NCBI RefSeq assembly: GCF_001422985.1
Contig: NZ_LMNL01000012.1
Coordinates: 561,096 to 625,095, forward strand
Direction: 5' to 3'
DNA length: 64,000 nucleotides
From: Methylobacterium sp. Leaf117
GTDB lineage: Bacteria; Pseudomonadota; Alphaproteobacteria; Rhizobiales; Beijerinckiaceae
Below the pieces are notes generated by a model. It did no database searches, had not been told where the DNA came from, and saw only the letters and a program-made list of their open reading frames with translations. Positions 38,479 through 47,559 of this stretch are shown in pieces (positions within the stretch are counted from its first letter, which is position 1; each line of letters begins with the position of its first letter). Made by a program: the position numbers and the translations under genes.

Positions 38479-39585
38479 TCAGGTCCTCACGCGGGCGATG
38501 ATCGCCACCGGCCCGCCGCCATCCGGGCCCTGGTGCTCGGCGCCGCCCGAGACGAAGAGGTCGGTCCGCCCGATCGCAGCGGCGGCAACCCCACCCACGA
38601 GGGCGCGGGCGTGCCGCGTGGCGTTGATGTCGCTGTCATCGTTCATGATGTGGCGCCGCCCGCGGATCAGCCCGTCTCGTGAGGGTTCGGCCTTCGCCAA
38701 CAGGGCGACGACGCGCTCGGAATCCTCGGAACTCAGTTGGCCCGCAGCGCCGAACCCAAGATCCGCCAGCACGCCGAGGATCGCAGAGACATCGATGCCG
38801 TCGCGCATGACCCGGTGGGCGATGGCGTAAGGGCCGGCCCAACCCAAGGCGTTGCCGAGGACGATGATCTCGTTGCGCATCAGCTCGATGCCGGCCGAGG
38901 CGCTGGCACGGCCTGAGAACAGGTCCGGCCGCACGCCGATGACCGCGTCCGACAGATGTTCGGCCGCCACCTCGCCGAGGGCGAGCGCGATGCCGAGCGC
39001 CGAGGCGCCGCGCGACAGCCCCATCGACGCATAGGTGTCGTGGGTGGCGACGTCATGGCCGCGCGCCGCGGCGGCCTGAATGCGCGCACTGGTGAGGAGC
39101 GGGCATTTAACCTGGACGAAATGGACGTCGTCGGGACCGTCGATCCCGGCCCGGGCCATGGCCAGAGCGACAGCATCGGCCGTCGCCCGCACTTGCGCCA
39201 TGCGGCCGATCTCCTCGGGCCGAAAATCGGCGGTGAAGGCGGTACCGACGGCGAGCGCCGTCGCACCGGGGATCGGGGCATCGCCGCGACGGCCGAGAAC
39301 CAGCAGGTGAGGGGACAGGCCGCCCTCCGTCCCACCCGACATCACCAGGGCGATACGCGCGCCGACATCGTCCGGCGAGCAGCCGATGGCGCCGGCCAGA
39401 GCGGTTTCCAGCGCCATCACGGCGAGCTGGCGGGTGAAATCGTTGACGCAGCCGTTGCCCTCGGTCTTGCCGAAGATCGCAACGATCTCCGACGCCGCGA
39501 GGGCTCCGGACGCGATGAGGTCCATCACACCCGAGACATCGGCGGGATGCCGCGTCGGCACGCGGAAGACGAGACATTCGGGCAT
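38479..39585 (-). CDS. Ring-opening amidohydrolase (barbiturase / cyanuric acid amidohydrolase family)
   Basis: With the start at 39585 (MPECLVFRVP) the protein is 368 residues, the usual length. The three pseudo-symmetric units each show a Lys and a Ser of the expected pairs: Lys40 (FGKTEGNGC) with Ser83 (VMSGGTEGG), Lys160 (VQVKCPLLT) with Ser228/Ser230 (SASAGIEL), and Lys298 with Ser346 (FVSGGAEHQGP). Members hydrolyse barbiturate to ureidomalonate or cyanurate to carboxybiuret; the sequence alone does not let me choose. It is the first gene of the minus-strand operon and faces the HAAT importer operon, whose amidase-signature enzyme could act on the ring-opened product. Confidence 0.9.
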   Translation of the reverse strand: MPECLVFRVPTRHPADVSGVMDLIASGALAASEIVAIFGKTEGNGCVNDFTRQLAVMALETALAGAIGCSPDDVGARIALVMSGGTEGGLSPHLLVLGRRGDAPIPGATALAVGTAFTADFRPEEIGRMAQVRATADAVALAMARAGIDGPDDVHFVQVKCPLLTSARIQAAAARGHDVATHDTYASMGLSRGASALGIALALGEVAAEHLSDAVIGVRPDLFSGRASASAGIELMRNEIIVLGNALGWAGPYAIAHRVMRDGIDVSAILGVLADLGFGAAGQLSSEDSERVVALLAKAEPSRDGLIRGRRHIMNDDSDINATRHARALVGGVAAAAIGRTDLFVSGGAEHQGPDGGGPVAIIARVRT

Positions 39586-39997
39586 GGGACGATCGGATGA
39601 GAGCGGGAACGGACCCATAGGCTAGGCCGACCGAACGACCCACGCGAGTGCTGGTTTGCGCACGCCGCGCTCCCGAACCGGCAACGGCGATCGGAGCCGG
39701 AACGGTATGGCTCTTGCCGATACGGCGGAGCCGGGTGCGATCGGCGCTCGATGCAAAGCGGGGCGAAGCCCTGGGGCTGGGGGCATCGGTCGTGCGCGGT
39801 TTGTGGCTTTCGAGGCGGCACTGATGGCGCCGGTTTGTCCGATCTGACCATGCGGGCGGCAATCCATCCGTTCCTTCGTCCGAATGACCGATCTGTGGGA
39901 TTTGTTGGCATTGGTCTTGCCACGTCGGATTTCGAGGGGTCCCAACGCCGCCCGGCGGACGAGACCTCCCGGCCGCAATGCCATGGAGCGCGTACGC
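39586..39997. other. Divergent regulatory region of the ureide operons
   Basis: About 400 bases separate the divergent starts at 39585 (minus) and 39998 (plus). A -24/-12 promoter is visible for the plus operon. I did not find a similar element facing the minus operon. No gene in this interval is supported. Confidence 0.5.
39905..39920 (+). promoter_or_regulatory. Sigma-54 (-24/-12) promoter of the HAAT importer operon
   Basis: TTGGCAT-N5-TTGCC, with GG at 39907-39908 and GC at 39919-39920, exactly ten bases apart. It matches the RpoN consensus TGGCAC-N5-TTGC except for one base. The predicted transcript start is about 65 bases before the ATG at 39998. RpoN promoters need an activator such as NtrC, which suits a nitrogen-scavenging operon. 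Confidence 0.7.
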
Positions 39998-41251
39998 ATG
40001 ACCCATTCGACGATCAGCCGACGTGGCGCGCTCAAGCTGGGGACCGCCGCTGCCGCAAGCGCGGTGGCCATGCCGTTCTTCGCGCGCAACGGCCTCGCCG
40101 CCGGTGAGCCGATCAAGCTCGGGAGCCTCCTCGACGGCAGCGGCGCCCTCGGCCTGGAAGGCAAGCGGATGATCGAGACCACCGAATACGCGGTGGACCT
40201 GATCAACAAGGCTGGCGGCCTACTGGGTCGGCCGATCAAGATCTTTGCCTACGATACGCAGTCGAGCATGCAGCTCTACACCCAGTACGCCCAGCAGCTG
40301 GCGTTGAAAGAGAAGGTCGACGTCATCCAAGGCGGCATCACCTCGGCGTCGCGCGAGGCCATCCGGCCGATTTTCGGTCGTTCCAAGACCCTGTACTTCT
40401 ACAACACCCAGTACGAGGGCGGCGTCTGCGACCGCAACGTCTTCTGCACGGGAACCACGCCGGCCCAGACGGTCAACCACCTCGTCGACTACGCGCTCAA
40501 GACCTGGGGCAAGAAGGCTTACATCATCGCGGCGGATTACAATTACGGGCACATCACCGCGAGTTGGATGACGAAGTTCATGAAAGAGGGTGGCGGGTCG
40601 GTCGCCGGCACTGACTTCTTCCCCCTCGACGTGACGAACTTCTCCTCCGCGATCAGCCGGATCCAGCAGGCCCAGCCGGACCTCGTGCTCTCGGCCTTGG
40701 TCGGCGCCAACCATTCGGGTTTCTACCGTCAATGGGACGCTGCCGGCATGAAGAGCCGGATTCCCGTCGCCAGCTCGGTCTTCGGGCTGGGCGACGAACT
40801 CACCACCATGGACGCCTCGACCACCAACGGCATCGTCACCTGCTACGGCTGGTACAACGACCTGCCGGACGCCCGGAGCGTCGAATTCGTGAAGGGCATG
40901 CAGGCGAAGTTCGGCGCCGATGTCACGGATCTCAGTGAACTCGACACCGCCACCTATGACGGCATCATGCTCTGGGCCGAGGGCGTGAAGAAGGCCGGCT
41001 CCCTCGACCGCGACAAGGTCCTCGCCGCCCTTGAATCCGGCATCTCCTACGAGGGGCCGACCGGCAAGGTGACCATGGACGGGGCGACCCATCACACCAT
41101 CCGCAACACCTACCTGGCCCGGCCGAAGGACAAGAAGTGGGAGATTCTCGCGAGCTTCCCGGAGCAGTTTCCCGCCGACACGGCCGGCGCCTGCGACCTC
41201 CTGAAGAATCCGAAGACCAACAAGCAATTTACCCCTGACCTGAAGGGTTGA
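39998..41251 (+). CDS. ABC transporter substrate-binding protein, urea/amide (UrtA/AmiC) type
   Basis: Start at 39998 (MTHSTISRRGALK) gives a twin-arginine type signal peptide ending near GLAAG. The 417 residues match the HAAT (Peripla_BP_5) group. Stretches such as YIIAADYNYGH and PLDVTNFSSAISRIQ are typical of the UrtA/AmiC branch, which binds urea and short-chain amides, rather than LivK. It is the first gene of a six-gene unit ending with an amidase. A Tat signal is also seen on the Pot-type binding protein of the divergent operon. Confidence 0.88.
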   Translation: MTHSTISRRGALKLGTAAAASAVAMPFFARNGLAAGEPIKLGSLLDGSGALGLEGKRMIETTEYAVDLINKAGGLLGRPIKIFAYDTQSSMQLYTQYAQQLALKEKVDVIQGGITSASREAIRPIFGRSKTLYFYNTQYEGGVCDRNVFCTGTTPAQTVNHLVDYALKTWGKKAYIIAADYNYGHITASWMTKFMKEGGGSVAGTDFFPLDVTNFSSAISRIQQAQPDLVLSALVGANHSGFYRQWDAAGMKSRIPVASSVFGLGDELTTMDASTTNGIVTCYGWYNDLPDARSVEFVKGMQAKFGADVTDLSELDTATYDGIMLWAEGVKKAGSLDRDKVLAALESGISYEGPTGKVTMDGATHHTIRNTYLARPKDKKWEILASFPEQFPADTAGACDLLKNPKTNKQFTPDLKG

Positions 41252-41260
41252 GAGCCGAGC

Positions 41261-42133
41261 ATGGCGCCCGATCTCGTCGGCCTTTTATCCTTCAACGTCC
41301 TGGCGGGCATCGCCACGCTGGCGCTGATCACCCTCGGCCTCGGGGTGATCTACGGCATGATGCGGATCATCAACCTCGCCCATGGCGAGTTCATGATGCT
41401 CGGGGCTTACACAGCGGTCGCCGCCACCGATGCCGGCCTCAACATCTGGGTCGCCATGCTGGTGCTGCCGCCCCTGGTGGTCGGTCTCATCGGCCTCGTC
41501 CTCGAGCGCACCGTCATCCGCTTTCTCTACGGGCGCATGATGGACACGATGCTGGCGACCTGGGGCATCAGCCTCGGGCTCATCGGCCTCGTGACGTCGG
41601 TCTACGGCAACGTCGTTCGGGGCGTGTCCACGCCGGTCGGCAGCTTCGAGATCGGACGCTACGGCGCGAGCCTCTACAGCCTGGTCATCGTGGCGGTGGC
41701 CTGCGCGGCGCTGGCCGGATTGTACCTGCTGCTGCGCCTCACGAAGTTCGGACTGATCCTGCGCGCCACCATGCAGAACCCGCGGATGGCCGCTTCCCTG
41801 GGGGTCTCGCCGGACCGGATCTACATGGCGACCTTCGCCCTCGGGGCGGGCCTCGCCGGTCTCGCCGGCGGCGTGCTCGCACCGATCTCCGGCATCTCCC
41901 CGGCCATGGGGGCGGCCTACATCTCGCGCGCCTTCATCACCGTGCTGGGCGGCGGCCCGGCGATCATCACCGGCACGGGGCTCGCATCTACCCTGTTCGG
42001 GTTCATCAACGAACTCGTCTCGTTCAAGACCACCCCCGTCATCGGCGATGTGGCCCTTCTGGTCGCCGCAGTCCTGCTCATCCGGGTGCTGCCCCAGGGG
42101 ATCACCGGCCGCTACCTGAGGCGCAGCCTATGA
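41261..42133 (+). CDS. Branched-chain amino acid/urea-type ABC permease (LivH/UrtB)
   Basis: A 290-residue permease with about eight hydrophobic segments. The blocks YGMMRIINLAHGEFMMLGAY near the N-terminus and NPRMAASLGVSPDRIY in the middle are hallmarks of the LivH family. It starts nine bases after the stop of the binding-protein gene and overlaps the next permease by four bases (ATGA). It forms the channel with the LivM-type subunit. Confidence 0.9.
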   Translation: MAPDLVGLLSFNVLAGIATLALITLGLGVIYGMMRIINLAHGEFMMLGAYTAVAATDAGLNIWVAMLVLPPLVVGLIGLVLERTVIRFLYGRMMDTMLATWGISLGLIGLVTSVYGNVVRGVSTPVGSFEIGRYGASLYSLVIVAVACAALAGLYLLLRLTKFGLILRATMQNPRMAASLGVSPDRIYMATFALGAGLAGLAGGVLAPISGISPAMGAAYISRAFITVLGGGPAIITGTGLASTLFGFINELVSFKTTPVIGDVALLVAAVLLIRVLPQGITGRYLRRSL

Positions 42134-43221
42134 CCCGTCCCCCGTCGCCGCTCCGCGCCCTGGCTCGTCCGGCGGCCCTGAGCTTCCTCGCCATGGTCGC
42201 GTCGGGTGCCGTCATCCTCTTCGGCGCACCGCACGTCCTCGACACCTTCGGCCTCGTGCAGATGACGAGCTTCGTGGCCCTGGCGATGTTCGCCCTCAGC
42301 CAAGGCTTCATCTGGGGCTATGGCGGCGTGATGTCGTTCGGACAGGCCGCCTTCCTGGGGCTCGGAGGCTACGCCTATGCCATCGCGGTCCTGAACCTGG
42401 GCGACTCGACCCTGCCGGTCCTGCTCGCCATCGTGGTGCCGATGCTGTTCGCGGGACTGCTCGGCTACTTCATGTTCTACGGCCGGATCTCGGACGCCTA
42501 TATCGGGGTGATCACCCTGACGGTCTCGGTCATCCTGTTCCAGCTCGTGAACACCACCTCGGGCAGCCAGTACCGGATCGGAGAGGCCGAACTCGGGGGC
42601 TTCAACGGCATCCCGGCCATTCCCGCCCTGAACCTGCCGGGCGACGCGGGAAACCAGCTTGATCCGGAAGGCATCTGGTACGCCGCAATGGGCAGCCTGA
42701 TCGTCGTCTACGTGGTCCTGCGCGCCATCCTGGCGAGCCGGTTCGGCCGGGTCGTCGTGGCGATCCGCGAGAACGAGACCCGGGCGCAGCTCATCGGCTA
42801 CGACCCGCGCCTCTACAAGCTCCTCGCCTTCATGATCTCGGCCGGCATCGCGGGCCTCGCCGGCTGCCTCTTTGCCAACTGGGGCGGCTTCATCAGCCCC
42901 ACGGTGTTCGGCCTGACCATGTCGGCCCAGGTCATCATCTTCGTGCTCGTGGGTGGGCTCGGCACCCTCCTGGGGCCGATCCTCGGGGCGGTCCTGATCC
43001 AGTGGCTGACCATCGAGGCCGGCTCCCAGAGCGTCATCGATTCCAATCTTGGCCTGGGCGCCATTCTCGTCATCTTCGTGCTGCTCATCCCGCAGGGGCT
43101 GGTCCCGGTCGCCCGCAACCTCCTCCAGCGCGCCGGCGCCTCTCTGACCGGACGACGACTGAGGACCAAGCCGATCGGACCGGCTCCGGGTGCGGCGCTT
43201 GCCGGGGAGGTCCACCGATGA
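42130..43221 (+). CDS. Branched-chain amino acid/urea-type ABC permease (LivM/UrtC)
   Basis: Begins at 42130 within the stop of the LivH-type gene. The 363-residue protein has about ten hydrophobic segments and the LivM blocks GYGGVMSFGQAAFLGLGGYA and RENETRAQLIGYDPRLYKL. The last 40 residues are polar and rich in Arg and Pro. It overlaps the next ATPase gene by ATGA. Confidence 0.9.
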   Translation: MTRPPSPLRALARPAALSFLAMVASGAVILFGAPHVLDTFGLVQMTSFVALAMFALSQGFIWGYGGVMSFGQAAFLGLGGYAYAIAVLNLGDSTLPVLLAIVVPMLFAGLLGYFMFYGRISDAYIGVITLTVSVILFQLVNTTSGSQYRIGEAELGGFNGIPAIPALNLPGDAGNQLDPEGIWYAAMGSLIVVYVVLRAILASRFGRVVVAIRENETRAQLIGYDPRLYKLLAFMISAGIAGLAGCLFANWGGFISPTVFGLTMSAQVIIFVLVGGLGTLLGPILGAVLIQWLTIEAGSQSVIDSNLGLGAILVIFVLLIPQGLVPVARNLLQRAGASLTGRRLRTKPIGPAPGAALAGEVHR

Positions 43222-43961
43222 GCATGGCGCCCATGCCGAACCCCATCCGCCCCCTGCTGGAAGCGAAGGGCGCCACCATGCGCTTCGGTGGCGTGACCGC
43301 CGTCAACGCGGTCGACTTCGTTCTCGGCGAGGTCGAGCTGCGCTGCCTGATCGGCCCGAACGGCGCGGGAAAGAGCACCTTCTTCAAGATGCTCACCGGC
43401 CAGCTGACCGCCAGCGCGGGCAGAATCCACCTCCGCGACACCGACATCACAGCCGCGCACCCGCACGAGATCGCGCGCCTTGGGGTCGGCATCAAGACGC
43501 AGGTGCCCAACGTCTTCAACGGCCTCTCGGTGCGCGAGAACGTGTTCGTCGCCGCCGGCCGCAAGAAGTCCCTCGCGCGCACCCGCGCGATCGTCGAGGA
43601 GACGCTGACCCGCCTGAAGCTCACCGAGATCGCCACGCGCCTCGTCGGCCAGCTCGCCCACGGCCAGCGCCAATGGGTCGAGATCGCCACGGTGCTGGCC
43701 CAGGAACCCGAGCTGATCCTCCTCGACGAACCCGCCGCCGGGATGACCAAGGAGGAGGTCGAGCGCACCGCCGCCCTGATCCGCGAGATCAACCGGACCC
43801 ACGCGGTCATCGTGGTGGAGCACGACATGCCCTTCATCCGAATGATCGCCAAGACCGTGACGGTGTTCAACCAGGGCCGGATCCTGATGGAGGGGGATGT
43901 CGACGCCGTGCTGGCCGACACCCGCGTCCGCGACGTCTACCTGGGCAAGCAGGCCGCATGA
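43218..43961 (+). CDS. ABC transporter ATP-binding protein (LivG/UrtD type)
   Basis: A 247-residue ATPase. Walker A GPNGAGKST, degenerate signature LAHGQRQWV (as in UrtD rather than LSGGQ), Walker B LILLDEPAAGM and switch His in VEHD are present. The LAHGQ signature is shared with urea-type transporters, supporting a urea/amide-like substrate. Overlaps both neighbours by four bases. Confidence 0.9.
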   Translation: MSMAPMPNPIRPLLEAKGATMRFGGVTAVNAVDFVLGEVELRCLIGPNGAGKSTFFKMLTGQLTASAGRIHLRDTDITAAHPHEIARLGVGIKTQVPNVFNGLSVRENVFVAAGRKKSLARTRAIVEETLTRLKLTEIATRLVGQLAHGQRQWVEIATVLAQEPELILLDEPAAGMTKEEVERTAALIREINRTHAVIVVEHDMPFIRMIAKTVTVFNQGRILMEGDVDAVLADTRVRDVYLGKQAA

Positions 43962-44671
43962 CCGCTCCGCTCCTGAACGTCCACGACCTGCATGCCGGCT
44001 ACGGCCGCATTCCGATCCTCGGCGGCGTCTCGCTGCATGTCGGCGAGGCCGAATTCGTCGGCATCCTCGGCCATAACGGCATGGGCAAGTCGACCCTGCT
44101 GCGGACGCTCACCGGCAACCTGCCCGCCACCGCCGGATCGATCACCTTCGATGGGCGCGACATCACGCGCCTCTCGCCAACGGCCAGAGCCCGAGCCGGA
44201 ATCGGCTACGTGCCGCAGGGGCGCGAGATCTTTCCGGCGCTCAGCGTCCACGAGAATCTGCGGATGGGGTGCCTTCTCGGTCCGGAGAAGGAGGACGCCA
44301 CGATCATCGACATCCTGACTCTCTTTCCCCGCCTGAACGCCTATCTCGACCGGCCGGGCGGCGCCCTCTCGGGGGGCGAGCAGCAATTGCTGGCGCTGGC
44401 CCGCTGCCTGTGCGGATCGCCCCGCATCATCCTCCTGGACGAGCCCACGGAAGGCATTCAGCCCTCGATCATCGAAGAGATCATCGAGACGCTGCAGGCG
44501 ATCGGTCGGCAGCGCGGACTCACGGTACTGCTGGTGGAGCAGAACCTGAACTTCATCGCCTCGCTCTCGCAGCGCGTGCTCATCCTCCAGAAGGGCCGCA
44601 TCACCCGCGAGGTGCCGCCCGACATCGCCCGCGACCGGACGATGATCGACGAGTTCCTGGGCATGGCCTGA
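43958..44671 (+). CDS. ABC transporter ATP-binding protein (LivF/UrtE type)
   Basis: A 237-residue ATPase with Walker A GHNGMGKST, signature LSGGEQQLL, Walker B IILLDEPTEGIQPSI and the LivF/UrtE stretch GYVPQGREIFPALSV. DEPTEGIQPSII is typical of UrtE. It completes the five-gene importer; 54 bases then separate it from the amidase gene. Confidence 0.92.
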   Translation: MTAPLLNVHDLHAGYGRIPILGGVSLHVGEAEFVGILGHNGMGKSTLLRTLTGNLPATAGSITFDGRDITRLSPTARARAGIGYVPQGREIFPALSVHENLRMGCLLGPEKEDATIIDILTLFPRLNAYLDRPGGALSGGEQQLLALARCLCGSPRIILLDEPTEGIQPSIIEEIIETLQAIGRQRGLTVLLVEQNLNFIASLSQRVLILQKGRITREVPPDIARDRTMIDEFLGMA

Positions 44672-44725
44672 GGCCTGCCCATCTGCCTTGGACCGCTGCC
44701 TCTTCCGCCACAGGAGACATCCGGC

Positions 44726-46270
44726 ATGGATGCCAAGACACCCGCTCCCTTCGACGTGATCGAGATGACACTGGCCGATGCGGCCGAAGCCTTCGCCAGC
44801 GGCGTCAGCGCCGAGGCGTTGACGCTGGCCTTCCTCGACCGCATCGCGACCCACAATCCACGCTACAATGCCCTCATCATCATGAACCCGGACGCCCTGT
44901 CCGATGCCCGGGCCATCGACGCGCGTCGCGCCGCCGGCGAGGCGCTGGGTCCCCTGGCGGGAGTACCCGTGGTGATTAAGGACCCGATGGACATGGCGGG
45001 GCTGCCGACGACAGCGGGCTGGCGCTGTCTCAGCGCCCGGGCCGGCGGGGTCGATCTCATCCCGGAAACCGACGCGCCCGTGGTGGCGCGGATGCGAGCC
45101 GCCGGCTGCGTCATGCTCGGCAAGACCAACGTGCCGGTGCTGAGCGCCACCGGCAGCCACGCCAATGACAGCTGGGCCGGCCCGACCCTGAACTCGGCCG
45201 CCCCCGGGAGCCTGCCCGGCGGCAGCAGTGCCGGGACGGCGACGGCCGTCGGCGCCAGCCTCGCGGTGCTGGGCCTCGCCGAGGAGACCGGCGGGTCGAT
45301 CCAGAACCCCGCCTCGGCGCAAGGGCTGGTCGGCATCAAGCCGACCTTCGCCCTGGTGCCCAATGCCGGCGTCGTGCCGCTCGCCGGCAGCACCCGCGAC
45401 GTGGTCGGCCCAATCGCCCGCTGCGTCCGCGACGCCGCACTCACCCTCGACGTGCTGGCCGGCTACACCCCCGCCGACCCCAAGACCGTGGCGGGCATCG
45501 GCAAGCGGCCGAAGGGTGGCTACGCATCGCGCCTTGATACTGAAGCGCTGAGAGGCAGACGCCTCGGCCTGTACGGACCGGGCTGGCGCGACCTGCCGCT
45601 CTCGGCCGAGGCGACGGACCTCTATGCGCACGCGCAAGGAGAGATAGCCGCGCGCGGCGCCACCCTGGTGGCCGATCCCTTCGTGGAGACCGGCTTTGCC
45701 GCGCTCGCTCGTCCGACCCCGGGCCTGAACCACTTCGATGCGCGCGGCATGGAATCGGTGCCCTACGATCTGCACCTCTACCTCCAGCGCCTCGGTCCCA
45801 GCGCCGCCCTCCGCAGCGTCGAGGCCTTCGCCGATGCGACGAAGGACGAGGATGCCTTCGGCCCGAACGGCGTGCTGCGCCATCTGCACGCCATTCCGGC
45901 CTTCGCGCCGATCCTCGCCCACCCGACCTCTCCGCCCGATCTCTCGGCCTTCCTCACCCTGCGCGAAGCCTACCTGGCGATCTTCGACGCGGTCCTCGAG
46001 GCGAACGCCCTCGATGGCCTCGTCTTCCCACAGATGCGCGACGAACTCCCGCCCCTTCACAGCGGGCAGGCGATCAACGAGACCACGGTGTGCGAGATCA
46101 ATATCGCGGGCCTGCCCGGCGTGACGGTACCGGCCGGCTTCTACGCCTCTGGCGCGCCGTTCAACCTGATTTTCGTCGGCCGGATGTGGAGCGAGGCTGA
46201 CCTCCTCGGCTACGCCTACGACTACGAACAGGCGACGCATCACCGGCGCGCCCCCGCCCTCATCGGCTGA
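44726..46270 (+). CDS. Amidase-signature family hydrolase
   Basis: A 514-residue amidase with the Ser-cisSer-Lys triad: Lys85 (VVIKDPMD), the cis-Ser in GGSSAGT (near 167) and the nucleophile Ser191 (ETGGSIQNP). The family includes ureidomalonase, the biuret-related AtzE and general amidases. It is co-directional with the urea/amide-type importer and faces a ring-opening amidohydrolase. The best hypothesis is that it cleaves the linear ureide made by that enzyme or an imported amide. Nothing in the sequence fixes the substrate. Transcription probably ends at the hairpin 27 bases downstream. Confidence 0.88.
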   Translation: MDAKTPAPFDVIEMTLADAAEAFASGVSAEALTLAFLDRIATHNPRYNALIIMNPDALSDARAIDARRAAGEALGPLAGVPVVIKDPMDMAGLPTTAGWRCLSARAGGVDLIPETDAPVVARMRAAGCVMLGKTNVPVLSATGSHANDSWAGPTLNSAAPGSLPGGSSAGTATAVGASLAVLGLAEETGGSIQNPASAQGLVGIKPTFALVPNAGVVPLAGSTRDVVGPIARCVRDAALTLDVLAGYTPADPKTVAGIGKRPKGGYASRLDTEALRGRRLGLYGPGWRDLPLSAEATDLYAHAQGEIAARGATLVADPFVETGFAALARPTPGLNHFDARGMESVPYDLHLYLQRLGPSAALRSVEAFADATKDEDAFGPNGVLRHLHAIPAFAPILAHPTSPPDLSAFLTLREAYLAIFDAVLEANALDGLVFPQMRDELPPLHSGQAINETTVCEINIAGLPGVTVPAGFYASGAPFNLIFVGRMWSEADLLGYAYDYEQATHHRRAPALIG

Positions 46271-46296
46271 GGCACCCGGCGCGATCTGCCTCATGC

Positions 46297-46315
46297 CCTC
46301 CGCCGTAGGCGGAGG
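46297..46315. terminator. Hairpin between convergent amidase and MOSC genes
   Basis: A perfect 8-bp stem CCTCCGCC/GGCGGAGG with loop GTA lies between the stops at 46270 (plus) and 46322 (minus). It could serve both directions. There is no strong T-tract. Confidence 0.5.
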
Positions 46316-46321
46316 TTCGTA

Positions 46322-47092
46322 TCAGACCGTCACGACGTCACCGATCTGCAGGTCTCCGTCGTTCAGCACCTCCAGATATACGCCGAGGTCGACATGCCCG
46401 AAATGCTGGCGGATCGCCCGCGGCAGGTTGGCGTCGCGCTCGGCGGTGACCGAATTCACGTTGACGGCCGCGCAGCGGGGTGTGCGCGCGAGCCCGCGGA
46501 AGCGGACGCCCCCGATCCGCACCGGGCGGTCGACCCAGTTCAGCTCAACCCAGGGCTCCAAGCCTTCGAGGTGGATGTTGCCGCGAAAACGCAGCGGGTC
46601 CAGGGTCCGGCCGGTTGCAGCCTCCAGGACTCGGACCGAAGCGAGGTTGATCACCGAGACGGCGCGCATCATCACCGGCGACAGCACGCTCGCATCGGTG
46701 AACTTGTGGCCATCCGCTCGTACCACGCGCGGAGGCCCCTTGGTCGCCGCCCCGAGATACGCCGCGAAATAGGCCTCCGTGTCCGCGCGGCCCTCCGGCG
46801 TGGACAGGTCTGCGCTGAAAGACGGATGCGCTGCGCGCTCGATCGTCAGGCGATGCGTGTCGGGATCGACGCGCGTCCGCAGGGCCGCCAGTGCCTCGTT
46901 GTTGCGCAGCATCAGGAAAGCCCCCTTGTCGAGGGGTTCCGGCCGCTCCGGATCGAACGCCGTCGTGCCCAGCGCCAAGGCATAGACGCGGTCGAACGGC
47001 AGACCGTGCGCGGCGCTCAAGGACATTGCCGTGAGGGGTTCGGGCGAGAGGCCCTTGACGGGGTAGCGATAGAGATCGGTGATCGCAGCCAT
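46322..47092 (-). CDS. MOSC domain-containing protein
   Basis: A 256-residue protein with an N-terminal MOSC beta-barrel domain (TDLYRYPVKGLSPEPL) and a MOSC domain containing the likely cofactor Cys in RTPRCAAVNVN near residue 208. MOSC proteins bind molybdenum cofactor or move sulphur; the stand-alone type often reduces N-hydroxylated compounds (mARC/YcbX-like). It points against the amidase operon and is not clearly part of the ureide pathway. A role in Mo-enzyme maturation or N-hydroxy compound reduction is inference. Confidence 0.88.
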   Translation of the reverse strand: MAAITDLYRYPVKGLSPEPLTAMSLSAAHGLPFDRVYALALGTTAFDPERPEPLDKGAFLMLRNNEALAALRTRVDPDTHRLTIERAAHPSFSADLSTPEGRADTEAYFAAYLGAATKGPPRVVRADGHKFTDASVLSPVMMRAVSVINLASVRVLEAATGRTLDPLRFRGNIHLEGLEPWVELNWVDRPVRIGGVRFRGLARTPRCAAVNVNSVTAERDANLPRAIRQHFGHVDLGVYLEVLNDGDLQIGDVVTV

Positions 47093-47559
47093 GCATCCTC
47101 GCCGGCGTTAAAGTGGAATCGCACGTTCGTGCGGGGCCGGGGCCGGCAAGGCCATACGCGTTTCTGCGTAGGCGCAGAGACCTGGAATATCCCGTGGGCA
47201 CGCCTGCCTAGATCGCGAGCAGAGCGCCGCGATTTTAAGCACTTAAACCACAAATCCCACAAAAACCAAAAAATCCAGATTGACGCTGTCGATCAGGACC
47301 GGCGTAGATAGTCCCATGATTTCTGCGCGATCCTCGATCGTCCGGCCGGACCGCTGGGCTCCAGGAAGATACCCGGTGGGTGTGGGTTCTGACCGATCCG
47401 GCACACCTATGCGGAAGGCTGACCCGAGCGTTTCCGGGCCGCTCGGTTGCACTACAACGCAAACGAGCACGGGATACCGCGTCCCGCCCCTACATTCCCG
47501 CGCGACCGCAGGCATGGATCACCGCTATCATCGGGACGACGGTAGGACGGCCATCGAGC
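47093..47559. other. Intergenic region between MOSC and DeoR-type genes
   Basis: About 470 bases between divergent genes, with an A-rich patch at about 47243-47280 that stands out from the GC-rich surroundings. It is likely to hold both promoters. I found neither a good inverted repeat for the DeoR-type regulator nor a small gene with a convincing RBS. Confidence 0.4.

Noticed and set aside
39586-39904. Sigma-54 element facing the ring-opening amidohydrolase
   Set aside because: Scanning the minus strand for GG-N10-GC with suitable flanks gave only poor matches.
47230-47290. A-rich patch as small coding gene or RNA
   Set aside because: No start with RBS and no stable hairpin; composition alone is not evidence.
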